NCBI GenBank assembly: GCA_024709185.1
Contig: JANJXE010000225.1
Span: forward strand, 1-12,409
DNA length: 12,409 nt
Reading direction: 5' to 3'
From: Paludibacter sp.
GTDB lineage: Bacteria > Bacteroidota > Bacteroidia > Bacteroidales > Paludibacteraceae
In this document: positions 5,503 through 12,409 of the stretch, one piece after another
How the letters are laid out: the number at the start of each line of letters is the position of its first letter
Position numbering within the stretch: the stretch's first letter is position 1
Notes under the pieces: model-generated
Databases searched by the model: none
Told to the model about the DNA's origin: nothing
What the model saw: only the letters and a program-made list of their open reading frames with translations
Program-made: the position numbers and the translations under genes

Positions 5503-7695
5503 ATGCAATTCCCTTTTTACGCTCAGCACGACGCCATGGACTGCGGCCCTTCCTGTTTACGGATGGTGGCCGCTTTCCATGGCCGCGTGTTTTCACTCGA
5601 ATACCTGCGCGGTAAAGCCGGCATCAATCGCGAAGGCGTATCGCTTCTGGGTATCAGCGAAGCCGCTGAAGCTATCGGGATGCGCTCTACCGGTGTGATG
5701 GTTTCGTTCGACGAACTCATTACGGCTCCCTTTCCCTGTATTGTGCACTGGAATCAGGAACACTTTGTGGTAGTTTATGATGTGCGCAGGAAGCGCGGAA
5801 AAACCATGGTGTATGTGGCCGACCCGGCTGGTGGCAAACAACAATACACCCGCGAGGAGTTTTGCCGTTGCTGGATCAGTTCGCGCCAGGGCGATAAGGA
5901 ACTGGGTATTGCCTTGTTGCTCGAAACAACTCCTGAGTTTTTTGCCAGGGACAACGAAAAGGTCAACAGGCGTGGTTTTCGCTTTCTTTGGAGTTATATT
6001 CGTCCGCACCGGAAATTTATTCATCAGGTACTGCTCGGTATCCTTGCAGGAAGTCTGTTGCAACTGGTGCTTCCGTTTCTTACCCAATCGATAGTCGATA
6101 TTGGTATCTCCTCGCAGGATATCAGTTACATAGGCCTTGTACTCATCGCCCAACTGATGCTCATTATCAGTGGTACTGCGATTGATTTCATTCGCGGTTG
6201 GATTTTACTTCACCTGGGTACCCGTGTAAATATCGCACTGATATCCGATTTTCTGATTAAACTGATGCGACTTCCCCTGGGTTATTTTGATACAAAAATG
6301 ACCGGTGACATCCTTCAACGCATCAACGACCATACCCGCATTCAGCATTACCTCACCAATTCAAGTCTGAACATCCTGTTTTCGCTGGTTACGCTTGTAA
6401 TTTTCAGCTTTGTAATATTATTGTATAGCTTCCCGGTATTTGCCATCTTCATCGTGGGCAGTAGTCTGTATTTTGCCTGGGTATGGCTGTTTATGAAACA
6501 AAGGGCATCTCTCGACCACAAGAATTTCGCGCTTCAATCCGCCAATCAGAGCAATGTGATACAACTGGTGAACGGCATGCAGGAAATTCGTCTGAGTGGT
6601 AGCGAGAAACAAAAACGCTGGGAGTGGGAACGCCTGCAGGCCCGTATGTTTCGCCTCCGGATCAAAGGGCTGGCACTGGCTCAGTACCAGGATTCGGGCG
6701 CTGTATTCATCAACCAGACAAAAAACCTCCTGATAACCGCCTTAGTTGCCAAATTAGTCATCGACGGGCAAATGACGCTGGGTATGATGTTGGCCGTACA
6801 GTATATCATTGGTCAACTCAATGCTCCTGTCGATCAGCTGATTACCTTTATGAGAGAAAGTCAGGATGCGCGCCTGAGCCTCGAACGCCTCAGTGAAGTA
6901 CACGAAAAAGAGGATGAAGAATCATCCTCCGGTGAAAATATTCAGGAAATACCTGCGGGGCAGGATATCGTATTATCCAATATTTTCTTTAGTTACGACA
7001 CCACCCGCATGGGCATTCCTGTAATTAAAGGGATTGACTTACGCATCCCGGCGGGAAAGCAAACAGCCATTGTGGGCACCAGCGGAAGTGGCAAGACAAC
7101 CCTGGTGAAGCTGATGCTTGGTTTCTACCCCCTTCAACAGGGCGAAATTTTACTGGGCCCGCACCGGCTTGATACTTTTAGCATGCGCGAATGGCGAAGG
7201 CGCTGCGGGGTGGTAATGCAGGATGGCTATATTTTCTCCGACACCATTGCCCGCAATATAGCACCCGGCGAAGAGAATATTGATAAAGCAAAACTCCTGC
7301 AAGCGGTAGAAGTTGCCAATATCCGTGAATACATTGAAACCTTGCCGTTGGCCTACAACACAAAGATTGGTCAGGAAGGGATTGGACTGAGTCAGGGGCA
7401 AAAGCAGCGCATTCTTATCGCAAGAGCTGTGTACAAAGATCCGGAGGTAGTGTTCCTCGACGAAGCCACCAATGCGCTCGACACCAATAACGAACGGGCG
7501 ATTATGCAACAATTAGAGCAGTTTCTGAACGGACGGACATCTATTGTGGTGGCACATCGTTTAAGTACAGTACGCAATGCCGATCAGATTGTGGTTATTG
7601 AGGATGGAATGATTGCCGAACAGGGCACGCATAACGAATTGCTCGCTGCCGGAGGAGCCTACTATCGCTTGGTGAAAAATCAATTAGACGTATAA
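5503..7695 (+). CDS. Peptidase-containing ABC transporter (C39 peptidase, membrane, ATPase)
   Basis: This 730-residue inner-membrane exporter cuts double-glycine leaders and pumps the released peptide outward. The N-terminal C39 domain (about 1-145) has oxyanion Gln8, catalytic Cys14 in MDCGPSCL, His87 in EHFVVV and Asp107 in DPAGG, so protease activity should be intact. The membrane domain (about 165-455) has about six hydrophobic helices. The ATPase domain (about 485-730) has Walker A GTSGSGKTT (525-533), Q-loop Gln573, signature LSQGQKQR (629-636), Walker B VVFLDEA (649-655) and switch His685 in AHRLST. Length and order match the PCAT family used for bacteriocins and peptide pheromones. 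Its stop overlaps the hlyD-like start by one base, a sign of translational coupling. The double-glycine peptide at 3744 is the only substrate visible in the window. Confidence 0.96.
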   Translation: MQFPFYAQHDAMDCGPSCLRMVAAFHGRVFSLEYLRGKAGINREGVSLLGISEAAEAIGMRSTGVMVSFDELITAPFPCIVHWNQEHFVVVYDVRRKRGKTMVYVADPAGGKQQYTREEFCRCWISSRQGDKELGIALLLETTPEFFARDNEKVNRRGFRFLWSYIRPHRKFIHQVLLGILAGSLLQLVLPFLTQSIVDIGISSQDISYIGLVLIAQLMLIISGTAIDFIRGWILLHLGTRVNIALISDFLIKLMRLPLGYFDTKMTGDILQRINDHTRIQHYLTNSSLNILFSLVTLVIFSFVILLYSFPVFAIFIVGSSLYFAWVWLFMKQRASLDHKNFALQSANQSNVIQLVNGMQEIRLSGSEKQKRWEWERLQARMFRLRIKGLALAQYQDSGAVFINQTKNLLITALVAKLVIDGQMTLGMMLAVQYIIGQLNAPVDQLITFMRESQDARLSLERLSEVHEKEDEESSSGENIQEIPAGQDIVLSNIFFSYDTTRMGIPVIKGIDLRIPAGKQTAIVGTSGSGKTTLVKLMLGFYPLQQGEILLGPHRLDTFSMREWRRRCGVVMQDGYIFSDTIARNIAPGEENIDKAKLLQAVEVANIREYIETLPLAYNTKIGQEGIGLSQGQKQRILIARAVYKDPEVVFLDEATNALDTNNERAIMQQLEQFLNGRTSIVVAHRLSTVRNADQIVVIEDGMIAEQGTHNELLAAGGAYYRLVKNQLDV

Positions 7696-8987
7696 TGAAG
7701 GAAACAGATAAGATACAGTTGCGCAGCGATGAAGTTCAGGAGATTCTGAGCCGGCCACCCCATTCACTTATCCGTTACGGGATACTGGTAATCAGCCTGA
7801 TTATCCTTGCCGCTTTTATCACGAGCTTTTTCTTTACCTATCCCGACCGGGTATCAGGGAACGTGTCGATAACCAGCAGTGCTCCGCCCGTTTGGGTAGT
7901 GACTCGCTCCGAGGGTATGCTGAGCGGATTGTATTGCACCGATCAGCAACAGGTGAATGCTGGCGATGTGCTCGGCGTAATCGATAATCCCGCACGAACA
8001 GAAGATGTATTGAAGTTACGTACTATCTTACAAAACACCGTCTTTGAGGAAAACAAACTGGCCTATTCACCGCAACTACTCAACGACCGATTCGAACTGG
8101 GTACTGTGCAGCCTGCTTTTTCACAGTTTATCGTGGCTGCCATTGCGTACCGTAACTTTTTGCAGCTTAATCTTACTGAAAAAGAGCAGGCCATTATCAG
8201 TCAACAACTTAGCAACCGGCGCGAATACCGCAGTTTGCTGCTGCAACAAATCGCGACCAAGGAAAAAGAACTCGAGATTGAACGCTTGGTGTATGAACGG
8301 GATAAGCAGTTGTTTCAACAAAAAGTGGTAGCTGAATCAGATTTACAACAGGCTGAGCAACGACTACTCAGCCGGAAGAACGAATTGGATCAACTGAAAA
8401 CATCGGCATCGCTCGAGAACATTGAAACGGCACAACTTTCGGGATCGCTGCAGAAACTGACAGTGCAGCAATTGCGTGAAAAGAACCAGCTGTATTCGTC
8501 GCTAAAATCGGCTTTACTGGAACTGGAAACTGCACTCAGCGAATGGCAGTACAACTATTTGTTAACCGCACCAGCTTCAGGCGTAGTAAGTTTCAATGGA
8601 TTGTGGAACGAACAGCAATACATTTCGAAAGATCAGAAGTTGATGGCTGTAGTCCCTGCAGCTCCTTCCAACTTCACAGGTCGAATGCTGATGCCGGTAT
8701 CGGGAGCAGGAAAAGTAGAGAAAGGACAACTTGTAATGTTGAAGTTGCACGATTATCCGTACCTCGAATTTGGAATGCTGAGAGCCCGGGTTGAAAAAAT
8801 CGCCCTCGTACCCGATGAGCAATATTATGCGGTTGAGATTTCGTTTGAAAAAGAGCTGCGTACCACTACCGGTAAGCTGTTGCCACTGCAGGGTGAGCTC
8901 ACTGGCAGTGCCGAAATTATCACCAACAAACGCAGTTTGATGGAACGAATCCTGGCACCGGTAATTTATTTACTGAAAAGGGTATAA
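7695..8987 (+). CDS. HlyD-family periplasmic adaptor (membrane fusion protein)
   Basis: This 430-residue adaptor links the ABC exporter to an outer-membrane channel. It has a short cytoplasmic N-terminus, one membrane helix at about 28-48, a first lipoyl half near 65-97 (RSEGMLSG, VNAGDVLGVIDN), a long Gln/Glu/Leu-rich coiled-coil hairpin at about 160-285, a second lipoyl half starting LTAPASGVVSF (290-300), and a beta-barrel region to the C-terminus. The start codon overlaps the exporter stop (TAATG). This pairing is standard for Gram-negative export of GG-leader peptides. No TolC-like channel gene is in the window, so a channel encoded elsewhere is probably shared. No promoter separates it from the exporter. 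Confidence 0.93.
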   Translation: MKETDKIQLRSDEVQEILSRPPHSLIRYGILVISLIILAAFITSFFFTYPDRVSGNVSITSSAPPVWVVTRSEGMLSGLYCTDQQQVNAGDVLGVIDNPARTEDVLKLRTILQNTVFEENKLAYSPQLLNDRFELGTVQPAFSQFIVAAIAYRNFLQLNLTEKEQAIISQQLSNRREYRSLLLQQIATKEKELEIERLVYERDKQLFQQKVVAESDLQQAEQRLLSRKNELDQLKTSASLENIETAQLSGSLQKLTVQQLREKNQLYSSLKSALLELETALSEWQYNYLLTAPASGVVSFNGLWNEQQYISKDQKLMAVVPAAPSNFTGRMLMPVSGAGKVEKGQLVMLKLHDYPYLEFGMLRARVEKIALVPDEQYYAVEISFEKELRTTTGKLLPLQGELTGSAEIITNKRSLMERILAPVIYLLKRV

Positions 8988-9031
8988 AAAACAGAAGTTT
9001 TTCTTCGCTGAAAGTTCAGAAGCAGCTGAGT

Positions 9032-9073
9032 TTTGTTCATCTGAGGATTTAATTGTTACCTCACACGAACAAA
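9032..9073. terminator. Hairpin between convergent hlyD-like gene and pyrF
   Basis: TTTGTTC (9032-9038) pairs with GAACAAA (9067-9073) and TGAGG (9042-9046) with CCTCA (9059-9063), separated by a symmetrical 3x3 internal loop and closed by a 12-base A+T-rich loop. Its place between convergent stops suggests a shared terminator. A short TTTT follows on the plus strand, but neither strand has a strong U-tract, so the call is moderate. Confidence 0.5.
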
Positions 9074-9085
9074 GGCTTTTGAATA

Positions 9086-9916
9086 TCAGATTCCTGCCTG
9101 TTTCAATAGCTCGTCCATTTCCTGTTGAACCTTAAGCGCTTCGGTTCTTGCCGCTTCCGCAAAATCGGTTCCCGACGACGCATAGATAATCTGACGAGAC
9201 GAGTTCACAAGTAAACCACACTGTTGATTCATGCCGTAGCGAGCCACTTCCTGCAAACTTCCACCCTGAGCACCAACACCCGGAACCAACAGAAAATGAT
9301 TGGGAATGTGAGAGCGGATAGACTTCAGCATTTCCGCTTTGGTAGCGCCCACCACATACATCAGGTTATTGGTGGTTCCCCACTGTTGCGAAGTTTTCAG
9401 TACTTTTTCATAGAGCTTCTCCCCTGTTTCATCGGCAATAAACTGAAAATCAAAAGCCCCTTTATTGGAAGTAAGGGCCAACAGAATCACCCATTTATCC
9501 TCGTAAGTCAGAAAAGGAGTTACCGAATCCTCACCCATATAAGGCGCCACAGTCACTGCATCAAACACCATATTTCCAAGGAAAGTGCGTGCATACATGG
9601 CCGATGTATTCCCGATATCTCCGCGCTTAGCATCGGCAATAATGAACTGATCGGGGTAATTGTCACGAATATAGTCCACAGTACGCTCCAATGCTTCCCA
9701 ACCCTGCAGGCCCAGACTTTCGTAAAAAGCCAGGTTGGGTTTGTAAGCTACGCATAAATCAGCTGTAGCATCAATAATCGCTTTGTTGAACTCAAAAATG
9801 GCATCCTGATATTCATCAACTAAAAACTCAGGTATTTTTTGAATATCGGTATCCAGACCTACGCAAAGGAACGAGCGTTTACGTTGAATATTTTCGAAAA
9901 GTTGTTTTCTGTTCAT
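9086..9916 (-). CDS. pyrF: Orotidine 5'-phosphate decarboxylase
   Basis: This 276-residue cytoplasmic enzyme converts OMP to UMP, the last step of de novo UMP synthesis. It is the longer form of OMP decarboxylase common in Bacteroidetes and actinobacteria. Seen motifs are FLCVGLDTD (17-24), [10 protein letters not shown] with Lys59, the catalytic DAKRGD (Asp95, Lys97, Asp100), [12 protein letters not shown], and the phosphate-binding end [10 protein letters not shown] (211-220). Length and motif spacing are normal. It follows prfA on the same strand after 117 bp. That gap contains a perfect TAnnTTTG element and a small hairpin, so pyrF may have its own promoter as well as read-through. Adjacency of prfA and pyrF is common in this phylum. 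Confidence 0.96.
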   Translation of the reverse strand: MNRKQLFENIQRKRSFLCVGLDTDIQKIPEFLVDEYQDAIFEFNKAIIDATADLCVAYKPNLAFYESLGLQGWEALERTVDYIRDNYPDQFIIADAKRGDIGNTSAMYARTFLGNMVFDAVTVAPYMGEDSVTPFLTYEDKWVILLALTSNKGAFDFQFIADETGEKLYEKVLKTSQQWGTTNNLMYVVGATKAEMLKSIRSHIPNHFLLVPGVGAQGGSLQEVARYGMNQQCGLLVNSSRQIIYASSGTDFAEAARTEALKVQQEMDELLKQAGI

Positions 9917-9973
9917 CGTATTGATAGGAGTTGAATTATTACCTTTTTGTACTTAAAAATTAATCGAAATAAA

Positions 9974-9990
9974 AAGGTATTTTTTACCTT
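9974..9990 (-). other. Small hairpin in the prfA-pyrF gap (leader of pyrF)
   Basis: AAGGTA (9974-9979) and TACCTT (9985-9990) form a 6 bp stem with a T-rich loop on the plus strand; on the coding (minus) strand it is AAGGTA-aaaaa-TACCTT followed by TTTTTATTT. It could be a weak terminator for prfA or an attenuator-like structure before pyrF. The stem is short, so confidence is low. Confidence 0.35.
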
Positions 9991-10000
9991 GTTTTTTCTT

Positions 10001-10008
10001 CAAAGTTA
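10001..10008 (-). promoter_or_regulatory. Candidate -7 promoter element of pyrF
   Basis: Read on the minus strand, this is TAACTTTG, a perfect match to TAnnTTTG, located 84 bp upstream of the pyrF start codon and just past the prfA stop. No convincing TTTG -33 element at a typical distance was identified, so the call rests on the -7 match and the position. Confidence 0.5.
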
Positions 10009-10033
10009 TTTCATTTGGTCAACATCGGAATTA

Positions 10034-11119
10034 TTACAATTCGCTTTCTTTCAAGCGTTCAGCATTTTCGGCAACAATCAATTGATCGATCACCGATTGA
10101 ATATCGCCGTTCATAAAAGCAGCTAAATTGTAAATTGTAAAATTGATGCGATGATCGGTTATTCGTCCCTGTGGATAGTTATAGGTACGGATTTTTGCCG
10201 AACGGTCGCCGGTCGAAACCATGGTTTTACGTTTTGACCCTATTTCGTCGAGGTATTTCTGATGTTCTATTGCATAAATCCGCGAACGAAGCTCAATCAT
10301 CGCTTTCGCTTTGTTCTTGTGTTGCGATTTTTCATCCTGACACTGAACCGTGATACCCGTTGGGATATGCACCAGCCGGATGGCCGAATACGTTGTATTT
10401 ACCGACTGACCACCTGCACCCGACGAGCAAAAGGTATCCACCCGCACGTCCGATTCTTTCAGTTCGATGTCGAACTCTTCGGCTTCGGGCAACACAGCCA
10501 CTGTAGCAGCAGAGGTATGTACGCGTCCTTGTGTTTCAGTTTGCGGTACCCGCTGCACACGGTGTACCCCCGATTCGTACTTTAGCGTTCCGTACACATT
10601 ATTTCCCGAAACAGTAAAAATAATTTCTTTGTATCCCCCGGAAGTACCTTCCGAGATATTGGTAACTTCCACCTTCCAGCCTTTCGACTCGCAATAGCGG
10701 GTGTACATTTTAAATAAATCGCCTGCAAAAATGGCTGCTTCATCACCACCGGTTCCACCCCTGATTTCCACAATGGCATTTTTATTATCCTCAGGATCAG
10801 CTGGTATCAACAGCAATTTGATTTCCTCTTCCATCTGCGGAATCTTTCCTTCCAACTCATCCAACTCTGCCTTCGCCATCTCGCGCATTTCGGCATCGGT
10901 TTCGTTGTTCAGAATTTCTTTCGCTTCAGCATAATGCGACAAAGCCAGTTCATACGCATTTTTGGCATTTAACAGGTCTTCCAGTTCGCGGTACTCCTTG
11001 TTAAGTTTGACAAATCGCTTCTGATCCGATATCACCGATGGGTCGGTAATTAGGGTCGAAATTTCTTCGAATTTATGGTGTAAACCTTCTAACTTTTCGA
11101 TTAATGTTTTTTCTGCCAT
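10034..11119 (-). CDS. prfA: Peptide chain release factor 1 (RF1)
   Basis: This 361-residue class I release factor reads UAA and UAG in the ribosomal A site and triggers peptidyl-tRNA hydrolysis. The catalytic GGQ loop is at 236-238 in [12 protein letters not shown]. The decoding loop follows in [24 protein letters not shown], where the tripeptide PxT is PQT (192-194) rather than the PAT of E. coli; it is clearly not the SPF of RF2. Length (about 360) is normal, and the stop codon used here (TAA) is compatible. An N-terminal coiled-coil domain (about 1-105) precedes the core. It is transcribed after purL with a 72 bp gap. No sign of a programmed frameshift is present. Confidence 0.97.
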   Translation of the reverse strand: MAEKTLIEKLEGLHHKFEEISTLITDPSVISDQKRFVKLNKEYRELEDLLNAKNAYELALSHYAEAKEILNNETDAEMREMAKAELDELEGKIPQMEEEIKLLLIPADPEDNKNAIVEIRGGTGGDEAAIFAGDLFKMYTRYCESKGWKVEVTNISEGTSGGYKEIIFTVSGNNVYGTLKYESGVHRVQRVPQTETQGRVHTSAATVAVLPEAEEFDIELKESDVRVDTFCSSGAGGQSVNTTYSAIRLVHIPTGITVQCQDEKSQHKNKAKAMIELRSRIYAIEHQKYLDEIGSKRKTMVSTGDRSAKIRTYNYPQGRITDHRINFTIYNLAAFMNGDIQSVIDQLIVAENAERLKESEL

Positions 11120-11191
11120 ATTTATATTTAAGAAGTTACCTTTTCAGGCATCTTCAAAAGTGTATATTTTTCGTTTATCCTAACAATCGTT

Positions 11192-12409
11192 TTATCGGTG
11201 TGCTTCCACCCATTTACGTCCATTTACAAATGCTTCCACCCAGGGAGTTATCTGATCCGAATTTTTACGTTCTGCAGGATAATGCGCCCACTGCCAGGGG
11301 AAAATAGCCCGTTCCAGGTGAGGCATCATTGCCAGGTGACGACCATCGGCCGAGGCAATACCTGCGGTAGAATAATCGGAACCATTGGGATTGGCCGGAT
11401 AGTCTTCATAGCTGTATTTGGCGATGACCGAATACTTATTTTCTTCGTAAGGAAGCGAGAATTTCCCTTCGCCGTGTGCTACCCAAACCCCTAATTTACT
11501 ACCTGATAACGAACCAAACATCACCGAATTATTCACCGGAATAGTTAGGCCCACAAAGCCCGACTCAAATTTATGCGAATCGTTGTGCAACATACGCGGT
11601 TTCTGTTCGTGTTCAGGAGTGAGCAATCCGAGCTCAACCATCAGCTGACATCCATTGCAAATACCCAAACTCAGCGTATCCTTGCGTTGGTAATAGCGAT
11701 CGAGTGTTGCCTTCGATTGTTCGTTATACAGGAATGCACCTGCCCAACCTTTGGCCGAACCCAATACATCAGAATTGGAGAAACCGCCGCAGAACACGAT
11801 CATGTTTACATCATCGAGTGTTTCGCGACCCGTAGCCAGGTCGGTCATATGCACATCTTTTACATCAAAACCAGCCAGGTACAACGAATACGCCATTTCG
11901 CGTTCTCCATTGGTACCCTTTTCGCGGATAATTGCCGCTTTAATACCCGAAGGCTGACGATCGGGTGACAAGTCAAACTGCGATAGCTTTCCTTTAAAGG
12001 AAGGATTGAACTGGAATTCAAGCGGCTGCTGTTTGTAGTTGGTAAAACGGGCCAGGGCCTGCGCTTCACCACTCTGACGACGGTCGAGAAGGTAGGACGA
12101 ACGGTACCATTTATCCCTCAAGTCATTAATCGAGAAAGTATAGCTCACTTTTTTCTTCGTAACTTCCAGACGGCGCTCTTCAATTGGAACCGCAATTTTG
12201 GCGTACGCAACGCCGGCAGCTTCGAGGAGTTTTTCCACTGGTTTGCGATCCTTAACCTGAATAACAACACCCGGGTTTTCAGCAAATAAATTGGTAACAA
12301 TTGAATTTCCAGCAAGTGCATCCAGGTTGATGGCCAACCCACCTTTCGAATTGGCAAAACACATTTCAGCCAGCGTTGTAATCAATCCACCTTCCGAGAT
12401 ATCGTGACC
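11192..12409 (-). CDS. purL: Phosphoribosylformylglycinamidine synthase, C-terminal part
   Basis: The long-form enzyme turns FGAR, ATP and glutamine into FGAM in purine synthesis. The frame is open to the window edge, giving 405 visible residues beginning GHDISEGGL, so the N-terminal two-thirds are missing. What is seen is the end of the second AIRS-like domain and the complete glutamine amidotransferase domain. The nucleophile is the first Cys of LGICNGCQLM (about visible residue 251), and the His/Glu pair is in MPHLERAIFPWQW (about 364 and 366). FCGGFSNSDVLGSAKGW and WVAHGEGKF are characteristic PurL blocks. The fused glutaminase marks it as the large single-chain PurL rather than a PurS/PurL/PurQ complex. 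It lies upstream of prfA and pyrF on the same strand. Confidence 0.96.
   Translation of the reverse strand, partial: GHDISEGGLITTLAEMCFANSKGGLAINLDALAGNSIVTNLFAENPGVVIQVKDRKPVEKLLEAAGVAYAKIAVPIEERRLEVTKKKVSYTFSINDLRDKWYRSSYLLDRRQSGEAQALARFTNYKQQPLEFQFNPSFKGKLSQFDLSPDRQPSGIKAAIIREKGTNGEREMAYSLYLAGFDVKDVHMTDLATGRETLDDVNMIVFCGGFSNSDVLGSAKGWAGAFLYNEQSKATLDRYYQRKDTLSLGICNGCQLMVELGLLTPEHEQKPRMLHNDSHKFESGFVGLTIPVNNSVMFGSLSGSKLGVWVAHGEGKFSLPYEENKYSVIAKYSYEDYPANPNGSDYSTAGIASADGRHLAMMPHLERAIFPWQWAHYPAERKNSDQITPWVEAFVNGRKWVEAHR

Noticed and set aside
5593..6153. A 186-codon open frame antisense to the exporter's peptidase domain
   Set aside because: It is a shadow of the C39 and membrane-domain coding sequence, with no domain or start context.
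9224..9757. A 177-codon open frame antisense to pyrF
   Set aside because: pyrF on the minus strand has all its catalytic motifs; the antisense frame is a shadow without protein features.

Overview
The window looks like a Bacteroidota chromosome, probably of the Bacteroidales/Marinilabiliales type. The AsnB, RF1 and PyrF sequences have a Bacteroidetes flavour, Shine-Dalgarno sites are weak or absent, and several intergenic regions carry matches or near matches to the Bacteroidetes -7 promoter element TAnnTTTG. The lineage is inferred from family knowledge; no search was run.

Layout: housekeeping genes flank an accessory block. On the left is the C-terminal part of asparagine synthase B (+). 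On the right, all on the minus strand, are pyrF, prfA and the C-terminal part of purL. The block between them (about 1.2-9.0 kb) holds a sensor kinase and OmpR-type response regulator (minus strand), a roughly 490 bp regulatory region rich in repeats, a 42-codon double-glycine-leader peptide gene that is too short for routine ORF calling, an HNH nuclease gene, an A+T-rich predicted outer-membrane beta-barrel gene, and a C39-peptidase ABC exporter with its HlyD-type adaptor. A hairpin sits at each convergent boundary (1141-1188 and 9032-9073).

The block reads as one peptide-secretion system. The small peptide has the leader signature recognised by C39 peptidases (hydrophobic residues at -15, -12, -7 and -4, then GG), and the exporter has an intact C39 domain, so the exporter should cut the leader and release a 17-residue product, YWIKVLTADGRITILWV. 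The kinase has an extracytoplasmic sensor of roughly 165 residues, so the peptide may be its signal (a pheromone-like loop) or the kinase may control an antagonistic peptide.

The strongest new observation is in the non-coding DNA. The peptide gene and the HNH-barrel pair have promoter regions that align without gaps at exactly 490 bp offset over 41 bp (29 identities), and each is followed 16 bp later by a -7-like element. Copies of CTCACAAAG in both orientations, including an 18 bp perfect inverted repeat, fill the region between the kinase gene and the peptide gene. This suggests one regulator, most simply the adjacent response regulator, controls peptide, nuclease and barrel as a regulon.
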